From positions 1-26,432 of the IMG/VR virus record IMGVR_UViG_3300021197_001060: DNA of 26,432 nucleotides; one strand, written 5' to 3'. The notes beneath the pieces are model-generated. The model saw only the letters and a program-made list of their open reading frames with translations. It did no database searches and was not told where the DNA came from. Numbering within the stretch: position 1 is the stretch's first letter; each line of letters starts with the position of its first letter. Positions 21,826-26,432 of this stretch are shown here, piece by piece. The position numbers and the translations under genes are program-made. This DNA is from a virus.

Positions 21826-21898
21826 TGCCCAAGAGCAAAGACCCAAAACTAGCACGAGCAGGGGTAAGCGGGTACAACAAACCGAAGCGGACGCCTAG
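21716..21898 (+). CDS. Overprinted coiled-coil protein, 60 aa
   Basis: The ATG at 21716 is preceded by GAAGG at a good distance. The protein has leucine-rich heptads (ELRLLLQRVNNEF, ITELERKVEELSNAQEQ) and a basic tail, natural for a small structural protein. Every base is shared: the first 110 with the portal C terminus (whose frame there is low-complexity Pro/Gly/Thr) and the last 74 with the following basic gene. Three frames are used across the region. Similar small coiled-coil proteins follow the portal gene in other podoviruses from memory. Confidence 0.6.
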   Translation: MLTDHELRLLLQRVNNEFQGTFQRITELERKVEELSNAQEQRPKTSTSRGKRVQQTEADA

Positions 21899-22091
21899 CC
21901 ACCCTACTAAAAAGTTTGTAGTAGTTGCCAAGGACGGTGACAAGACTAAGACTATACGGTTTGGCGATGCAAAGATGACCATTAAAAAAGATCAACCTGC
22001 ACGTCGTAAGTCGTTTAGAGCGCGTCACAAGTGTGACACAAATCCACCTAGTAAACTAACAGCACGATATTGGTCGTGTAAGAAGTGGTAA
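21825..22091 (+). CDS. Small basic phage protein (KTIRFG type), 88 aa
   Basis: The ATG overlaps the portal stop (TAATG) with GGAGG ahead. The protein is very basic: a conserved N terminus (DPKLARAGVSGYNKPKRTP), KTKTIRFGDAKM, then ARRKSFRARHKC and ARYWSCKKW at the end. I know this pattern as a widespread small phage protein seen near portal and capsid genes. Role unknown; DNA or capsid binding would fit its charge. Confidence 0.7.
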   Translation: MPKSKDPKLARAGVSGYNKPKRTPSHPTKKFVVVAKDGDKTKTIRFGDAKMTIKKDQPARRKSFRARHKCDTNPPSKLTARYWSCKKW

Positions 22092-22095
22092 GTAA

Positions 22096-22362
22096 ATGGC
22101 TAAAGGTGTAAAACATTATAAGCGTGACGGCACTGAGTATTCAGGCGGTACGCATAAGATGCCTGATGGTTCGGTACATTCAGGCAAAACCCACGGCAAA
22201 ACATCAGTACCTCTTTTCCATTTTGATGATTTGTCTAAGACAGCAAAGGAGAAAGCTATGCCCGGTTATGGAATGAAAACAATGAAGCCAAAGAAAAAGA
22301 AGCCTGCTATGCCTGTACGCGGCCAACGCACAATGACTAACAAGAAAAACAAAAAGAAGTAG
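22096..22362 (+). CDS. Lys-rich hypothetical protein, 88 aa
   Basis: An 88-residue protein in which HYKRDGTEYSGGTHKMPDG and HSGKTHGKTS are followed by a Lys/Met/Pro-rich tail. It is part of a run of four small basic genes. The N-terminal part with Gly-His-Thr and Tyr resembles phage proteins that contain Y-x-G-x-x-H-x-M-P-D-G. Function unknown. Confidence 0.65.
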   Translation: MAKGVKHYKRDGTEYSGGTHKMPDGSVHSGKTHGKTSVPLFHFDDLSKTAKEKAMPGYGMKTMKPKKKKPAMPVRGQRTMTNKKNKKK

Positions 22363-22364
22363 TC

Positions 22365-22535
22365 ATGGCTAAAGCTAAAACAAAACCTAAAAAGTCTGGA
22401 CCTACTCCTAAAAACAAGGCGTTGTATTCTAGAGTTAAATCAGAAGCTAAACGTAAGTTTGACGTATGGCCTTCTGCGTATGCTTCGGCATGGTTGACTC
22501 GTGAGTACAAGAAACGTGGTGGTACTTATGCCTAA
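22365..22535 (+). CDS. Tiny basic protein with PSAYAS motif, 56 aa
   Basis: A gene starting 2 bases after the previous stop. The C-terminal half RVKSEAKRKFDVWPSAYASA is a pattern I recognise from many small phage proteins (x-K-F/Y-x-V-W-P-S-A-Y-A-S). It lacks cysteines that many relatives have. Third in a run of basic proteins. Function unknown. Confidence 0.65.
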   Translation: MAKAKTKPKKSGPTPKNKALYSRVKSEAKRKFDVWPSAYASAWLTREYKKRGGTYA

Positions 22536-22779
22536 GAAAACAGGGCTTAAAAAATGGTTTGACGAAGAGTGGGTTGACGTTAAGACTGGCAAAAAGTGTG
22601 GTCGTAAGTCTGCTAAAAATAGTAAACGTCCTTATCCTTCTTGTCGGCCTAAAGCCGTTGCAGCTAAAATGACTAAGGCTGAAAAGGCTTCTTCTTCTCG
22701 TCGCAAAACAGGACCACAACGTATAGCACACGCAGTCACTGCATCAGGACGTAGAAGAAAAACTACAAAAAACGCTTGA
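22528..22779 (+). CDS. Small basic protein GLKKWF type, 83 aa
   Basis: ATG 22528 is inside the previous gene (8-base overlap); a GTG at 22501 is less likely. It begins PKKTGLKKWFDEEWVDVKTG, then KKCGRKSAKNSKR and PSCRPKAVAAKM, and ends in basic residues. The opening is typical of a widespread small-protein family (I recall DUF5872; number unverified). The stop codon lies inside the -35 hexamer of a promoter. Confidence 0.7.
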   Translation: MPKKTGLKKWFDEEWVDVKTGKKCGRKSAKNSKRPYPSCRPKAVAAKMTKAEKASSSRRKTGPQRIAHAVTASGRRRKTTKNA

Positions 22780-22804
22780 CAAATGCATAAAAGTGTGGTA
22801 TAAT
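22776..22804 (+). promoter_or_regulatory. Consensus sigma-70 promoter
   Basis: TTGACA (22776-22781) and TATAAT (22799-22804) with exactly 17 bases between, 12 of 12 consensus positions. It lies just ahead of the ATG at 22836. Host RNA polymerase should transcribe the scaffold and capsid genes from here. Confidence 0.9.
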
Positions 22805-22835
22805 ATAACTATATAATATAATAACAGAGGAAACC

Positions 22836-23090
22836 ATGACTCCCGAGCTTGAAACTTATTTCAATAACTATAACGAACTCTTCAACAGTGAAGGTTTCAA
22901 ACAACTCGTACAAGAGCTTTCCACTAACGCAACGCAACTAGCAGACATACAGACTGTAAAAGACGTAGAAGATCTTTTCTTCCGTAAAGGTCAAGTAGCT
23001 GCTTTTGCTACTGTAATTAACCTACAAGGTACTATTGAAGCTGCTCGTGATCAAGCCGAAGCAGAAGAAGAAGAACCTATAGATGTTTAA
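22836..23090 (+). CDS. Conserved-type hypothetical protein, 84 aa
   Basis: An 84-residue acidic helical protein with GAGGAAA ahead. The segment LETYFNNYNELFNSEGFKQL and the following helices could form a coiled-coil adaptor. The tail ends EEEEPIDV. It is the first gene after the consensus promoter and precedes a zinc ribbon and scaffold, so a head-assembly function is possible. Confidence 0.65.
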   Translation: MTPELETYFNNYNELFNSEGFKQLVQELSTNATQLADIQTVKDVEDLFFRKGQVAAFATVINLQGTIEAARDQAEAEEEEPIDV

Positions 23091-23301
23091 GATATACGAC
23101 TTCCGTTGTACTAACGGACATGTTTTTGAAGATTTTGTAAAAAGTGGTACTACAACCAGTAGGTGCGGTTGCGGTGCTAACGCTACAAAAATGGTATCTG
23201 CCCCGTCTTTCCATCTTGAAGGTGCTTCTGGAGATTTTCCCGGTAGTCACATAAAATGGGTTAGGGAACACGAAAAAGCAGGTAAAAAATCCTCTCCATA
23301 A
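23083..23301 (+). CDS. FmdB-type zinc-ribbon protein
   Basis: A 72-residue protein: YDFRCTNGHVFEDFV with C9 and H13, then C28-G-C30, and ATKMVSAPSFHLEG. This is the FmdB-type single zinc ribbon with one Cys/His and one Cys-x-Cys pair. Homologues are annotated as putative regulators; in phages the role is unclear. It overlaps the upstream gene by 8 bases. Confidence 0.75.
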   Translation: MFKIYDFRCTNGHVFEDFVKSGTTTSRCGCGANATKMVSAPSFHLEGASGDFPGSHIKWVREHEKAGKKSSP

Positions 23302-23325
23302 TGATTATAATCACGGAGTTTAATT

Positions 23326-24126
23326 ATGTCAAGAGCTATGATGCTTGATCCACAACCTGAAGAGGACAACGTGGACGCCATTGAAAACGAAGTAGATGAG
23401 ATTCAACAAGAAGAAGAAGTTGAGCAACCTCAAGCCGAAGAACAAAGTTTACCCGATAAGTACCAAGGTAAGTCTTTAGAAGAAGTAGTACAGATGCACC
23501 AAGAAGCTGAAAAGCTTTTAGGTCGTCAGTCTTCTGAAGTAGGCGAACTTCGTAAGGTAGTTGATGATTACATTTCTAGTCAACAACAACCAACAGCACC
23601 TCAACAACAACACGTTGAGCCTGAAGACGATATAGACTATTTTACAGATCCTCAAGGTGCAGTTAATCGTGCTATTGAGAATCACCCTAAGATTAGAGAA
23701 GCGCAGCAGTACACTGAGCAGTACAAGAAGCAGTCGTCACTTGCTACCCTTCAAGCTAAACATCCAGATATGCAGGACATTTTAAATGATCCTAAGTTTG
23801 CAGAATGGATTAAGGCATCTAAGATTAGGACTCAGTTGTTTGTAGCGGCTGACCAACAGTATGATTCTGACTCTGCTGATGAACTGTTTTCACTCTGGAA
23901 AGAACGTAAGACAGTTGCTCAGCAAACCGCCAATGTTGAAAAACAGGCACGTAAGCAATCACTAAAGGCAGCTAATACAGGCAATGCACGAGGCAGTGCT
24001 GAGGGATCACGTAAGAAGGTATATCGCAGGGCCGACATTATTAAACTAATGAAGAATGACCCTGACCGTTATCAAGCTTTGTCCGAAGAAATTATGGCAG
24101 CTTATGCGGAGGGTCGAGTCAAATAA
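23326..24126 (+). CDS. Scaffolding protein
   Basis: A 266-residue protein directly before the major capsid gene. The N terminus is very acidic and Gln-rich (residues about 8-45), then a helical middle with long Glu/Gln-rich stretches, and a basic C terminus (KKVYRRADIIKLMKNDP). This charge asymmetry and location are typical of podovirus scaffold proteins that guide capsid assembly and leave before or during packaging. GGAG precedes the ATG. Confidence 0.8.
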   Translation: MSRAMMLDPQPEEDNVDAIENEVDEIQQEEEVEQPQAEEQSLPDKYQGKSLEEVVQMHQEAEKLLGRQSSEVGELRKVVDDYISSQQQPTAPQQQHVEPEDDIDYFTDPQGAVNRAIENHPKIREAQQYTEQYKKQSSLATLQAKHPDMQDILNDPKFAEWIKASKIRTQLFVAADQQYDSDSADELFSLWKERKTVAQQTANVEKQARKQSLKAANTGNARGSAEGSRKKVYRRADIIKLMKNDPDRYQALSEEIMAAYAEGRVK

Positions 24127-24140
24127 TCTAGGAGATTGAC

Positions 24141-25118
24141 ATGGCTACTGCAACATATCCCGGCGCAGGCGGTAATACTGCGAAAACTGAAGCGGCAACT
24201 TTCATTCCAGAAATTTGGAGTGATGAGATTATCGCTGCTTATCAAAAGAACCTAAAGATGGCTCCACTTGTCAAGAAGCTTGCTATGACTGGCAAGAAGG
24301 GCGACAAGCTCCACATTCCTAAGCCCGTCCGTGGTGATGCAAATGCTAAGGTTGCTGATACAGCAGTCACTATCATTGCAAACACTGAAGGCGAGTTGAC
24401 TGTTGACATTGACCGTCACTTCGAGTACTCACGCTTGATTGAGGACATTGTAGAAGTACAAGCTCTTTCTAGCCTGCGTCAGTTCTACACTGAAGACGCT
24501 GGTTATGCTCTTGCTGTACAAATCGACAATGACCTTCACGCTGCAGGTACTGGCTTTGGTGACGGTGGCGCTGTTGTATTCAGCCCAGCCGCTACTGACT
24601 ACCAGCACACTGGTTGTTTCTTTAACGATAACGGAACGACAACTCAGTATACTGATGACACAATTGTGCCAACTCAAGATATATTTACTGATGCGTTCTT
24701 CCGCGACATGATCCAGAAGCTCGATGACAACAACGTACCTATGGACGGACGTGCGCTTATCATCCCACCTTCTGTTCGTAACACAATCATGGGCATTGAC
24801 CGTTATGTGTCTTCTGACTTTGTATCTGGTCAGGCTGTCAACAGTGGTCTTATTGGTAACCTCTACGGTGTAGACGTTTACGTCTCAGCTAACTGCCGAA
24901 CTATTGAAGCAGCTGGCGACAACACTGCAGGATCTGCTGATACTCGTGCTGCACTCTTGTTCCACCGTGACGCTATTGTCATGGCAGAGCAGCAGTCTGT
25001 ACGTTCGCAAACTCAGTACAAGCAGGAATACCTTTCAACTCTGTACACGGCTGATTGCCTGTATGGTGTTCAGGTATATCGTCCTGAAGCTGGTTTCGTA
25101 CTCGCAATCGCAGAGTAA
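24141..25118 (+). CDS. Major capsid protein
   Basis: A 325-residue protein after the scaffold with AGGAG ahead of ATG. The N terminus (about 1-45) is variable; then alternating beta and helix segments (MTGKKGDKLHIPKP, DRHFEYSRLIEDIVEVQ, ALAVQIDNDLHAAG) are consistent with an HK97-like fold. Late segments contain VYVSANCRTIEA and RTPE-like surface loops. A terminator follows, as expected for a highly expressed gene. Confidence 0.85.
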   Translation: MATATYPGAGGNTAKTEAATFIPEIWSDEIIAAYQKNLKMAPLVKKLAMTGKKGDKLHIPKPVRGDANAKVADTAVTIIANTEGELTVDIDRHFEYSRLIEDIVEVQALSSLRQFYTEDAGYALAVQIDNDLHAAGTGFGDGGAVVFSPAATDYQHTGCFFNDNGTTTQYTDDTIVPTQDIFTDAFFRDMIQKLDDNNVPMDGRALIIPPSVRNTIMGIDRYVSSDFVSGQAVNSGLIGNLYGVDVYVSANCRTIEAAGDNTAGSADTRAALLFHRDAIVMAEQQSVRSQTQYKQEYLSTLYTADCLYGVQVYRPEAGFVLAIAE

Positions 25119-25127
25119 CAACCTTAT

Positions 25128-25160
25128 GGGGGTCAGCAATGGCCCCTTTTCCTTTTCTTT
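25128..25160 (+). terminator. Terminator after the capsid gene
   Basis: GGGG, a bulged G and TCA pair with TGG and CCCC around a GCAA (GNRA) loop; the T-rich tract (TTTTCCTTTTCTTT) follows to 25160. It separates the capsid gene from the tail fibre gene, whose AGGAG lies a few bases later. Confidence 0.75.
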
Positions 25161-25174
25161 AGTAGGAGTAGTAG

Positions 25175-26432
25175 ATGCCTTTATTCCGTGGAACAGGTGG
25201 TTCTGGTGATGCTAGTACTGATGCGTATGCTTCACAGGTAGCTACCGACGCCCAGACTGCCACTACTAAAGCAAATGAAGCTAGTGCTTCTGCAACGGCA
25301 GCGGCAACCTCAGCATCAAACGCGGCAGGGTCTGAAGCGTCTGTATCAACAGATGCAACTACTGCGTCCAATGCAGCGTCTGCAGCACAAACTGCTCAGA
25401 CCGCATCAGAAACAGCTAAGACTGCATCAGAGACAGCGCAGACTGCGTCGGAAACTGCTAAGACTGCAGCAGAGACAGCAAAGACTAGTGCTGAAACTGC
25501 TAAGACTGCAGCAGAGACAGCGGAAACTAATGCTGCTGCTTCTGCTACTACAGCAACTACCAAAGCAAGTGAGGCTAGTTCTTCTGCAACTAGTGCTACC
25601 TCTAGCGCCTCCTCAGCGTCCACCTCAGCGACGAACGCTGCTACCAGTGCTACTGCTGCACAAACAGCACAAACTGCAGCAGAGACCGCTAAAACGGCTG
25701 CTGAGGCTGCTCAGAACGCTATTGACGGTTTGTACCTTGGCGCACAATCGAGCAACCCTACGGTAGACTTAAACGGCAGCGCTATTACCACTGGTGACTG
25801 GTACTTCAATACAAGTGACAACAGTACTAGAATTTATACAGGAAGTGCTTGGGACTCAATTAATCCTAATCTTGTTGGCGACACTAGCCCGCAGTTAGGC
25901 GGTAACTTAGATTTAAACAGTAGAGACATTACAGGCACTGGTAACGTTGGTATTACTGGCAACATAACACTGTCAGGCACTGTAGACGGTCGTGACGTAG
26001 CAGCAGACGGCACCAAACTAGACGGTGTTGAAGCTAGTGCTGATGTTACAGATACGGCTAATGTAACAAGCGCTGGTGCATTAATGGATAGCGAGCTTGC
26101 AAGTATCGCAGATGTAAAAGCATTAAATCAATCAGTAGTAAGCGGGGCAACACCTACATTTACAACTACTAATTTTACTGATGCCACAAATAAAAGGTTA
26201 ATGACTGATGCTCAAGAAACAAAACTTGATTCAGTTGAAAGCAACGCCACTGCTGATCAGACTGATGCAGAGATTAGAGCCGCTGTCGAAGCCGCTACAG
26301 ATTCCAATGTTTTTACGGACGCTGACCATACTAAGTTAAACGCTATTGAAGCTTCAGCAGACGTAACCGACACAGCTAATGTTACAGCCGCTGGTGCGTT
26401 AATGGATTCGGAAGTTACTAACCTTTCACAGG
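25175..26432 (+). CDS. Tail fibre-like protein, 3' partial
   Basis: ATG 25175 with AGGAG ahead; open to the right edge, about 419 residues visible. Residues about 12-180 are Ala/Thr/Ser-rich with repeated SETAKTA-type heptads, a trimeric coiled-coil stem. Next WYFNTSDNSTRIYTGSAW resembles a common fibre segment. Repeats TKLDGVEASADVTDTANVT and GALMDSE recur at about residues 286 and 392. Host-recognition fibre is the likely role. It would be followed by further tail genes outside the window. Confidence 0.8.
   Translation, partial: MPLFRGTGGSGDASTDAYASQVATDAQTATTKANEASASATAAATSASNAAGSEASVSTDATTASNAASAAQTAQTASETAKTASETAQTASETAKTAAETAKTSAETAKTAAETAETNAAASATTATTKASEASSSATSATSSASSASTSATNAATSATAAQTAQTAAETAKTAAEAAQNAIDGLYLGAQSSNPTVDLNGSAITTGDWYFNTSDNSTRIYTGSAWDSINPNLVGDTSPQLGGNLDLNSRDITGTGNVGITGNITLSGTVDGRDVAADGTKLDGVEASADVTDTANVTSAGALMDSELASIADVKALNQSVVSGATPTFTTTNFTDATNKRLMTDAQETKLDSVESNATADQTDAEIRAAVEAATDSNVFTDADHTKLNAIEASADVTDTANVTAAGALMDSEVTNLSQ

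Noticed and set aside
23306-23311. TATAAT within the palindrome GATTATAATC before the scaffold gene
   Set aside because: No convincing -35 hexamer at 17 bases (TAAAAA); listed only as an observation.
25275-25766. + strand 163-codon frame rich in Leu, Arg and Gln
   Set aside because: Shadow of the Ala/Thr/Ser-rich fibre repeats in another frame.
1-26432. CRISPR array, insertion sequence or attachment site
   Set aside because: No regularly spaced repeats with unique spacers, no transposase, integrase or flanking duplications were seen.

Overview
The window looks like a large part of the genome of a tailed, short-tailed (podovirus-type) phage. The + strand carries portal, large terminase, scaffold, major capsid protein, a tail nozzle-type protein and large internal/ejection-type virion proteins. 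No integrase, repressor, rRNA, tRNA or CRISPR array is visible, and no DNA or RNA polymerase or primase gene lies inside the window. Both ends are open inside tail genes: the nozzle-type gene is cut at the left edge and a tail fibre gene at the right edge. The window is therefore probably a piece of a longer or circularly permuted genome. The host is not identified; codon and small-protein style suggest a Gram-negative, probably aquatic, bacterium (inference).

Region 1 (1-6521, + strand): end of the virion operon, with nozzle-type tail protein, short tail protein, a Gln/Ala/Gly-rich protein, a coiled-coil protein and a 908-residue putative ejection protein. Region 2 (6508-9137, - strand): DNA-metabolism operon with a RecA-fold RepA/DnaB-like ATPase, then NinB-like, PD-(D/E)XK-like and NinG-like proteins with 4-base stop/start overlaps. 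Between the ATPase and ninB is an unusual 9-bp repeat element in two oppositely oriented clusters. Region 3 (9219-10417, + strand): divergent short operon with a Rad52/ERF-like annealing protein and an SSB-like protein, a strong terminator, then a small DUF4224-like protein. Regions 2 and 3 together look like a single-strand-annealing recombination and replication set.

Region 4 (10414-16225, - strand): accessory arm of one HTH-metallophosphoesterase, one ArdC-type antirestriction protein and many proteins of 35-139 residues. Several of these are below 60 residues: zinc-ribbon types, acidic proteins and a coupled pair of membrane peptides. RNA hairpins sit between several genes. Region 5 (16226-16959) is a non-coding control region with direct repeats, dyads, a second copy of the region-2 repeat module, a candidate promoter and a terminator whose T-tract touches the ribosome binding site of the first late gene.

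Region 6 (16960-26432, + strand) is the packaging and head operon: small proteins, M15 peptidase (probable endolysin), thioredoxin-fold protein, large terminase, portal, a wholly overprinted coiled-coil gene, four tiny basic proteins, a consensus sigma-70 promoter, a zinc-ribbon protein, scaffold, major capsid protein, a terminator and the start of a repetitive tail fibre. The most interesting features are the repeat/G-tract module shared by regions 2 and 5, the fully overprinted gene at 21716-21898, the terminator-RBS junctions, and the mutually exclusive hairpins in the accessory arm.
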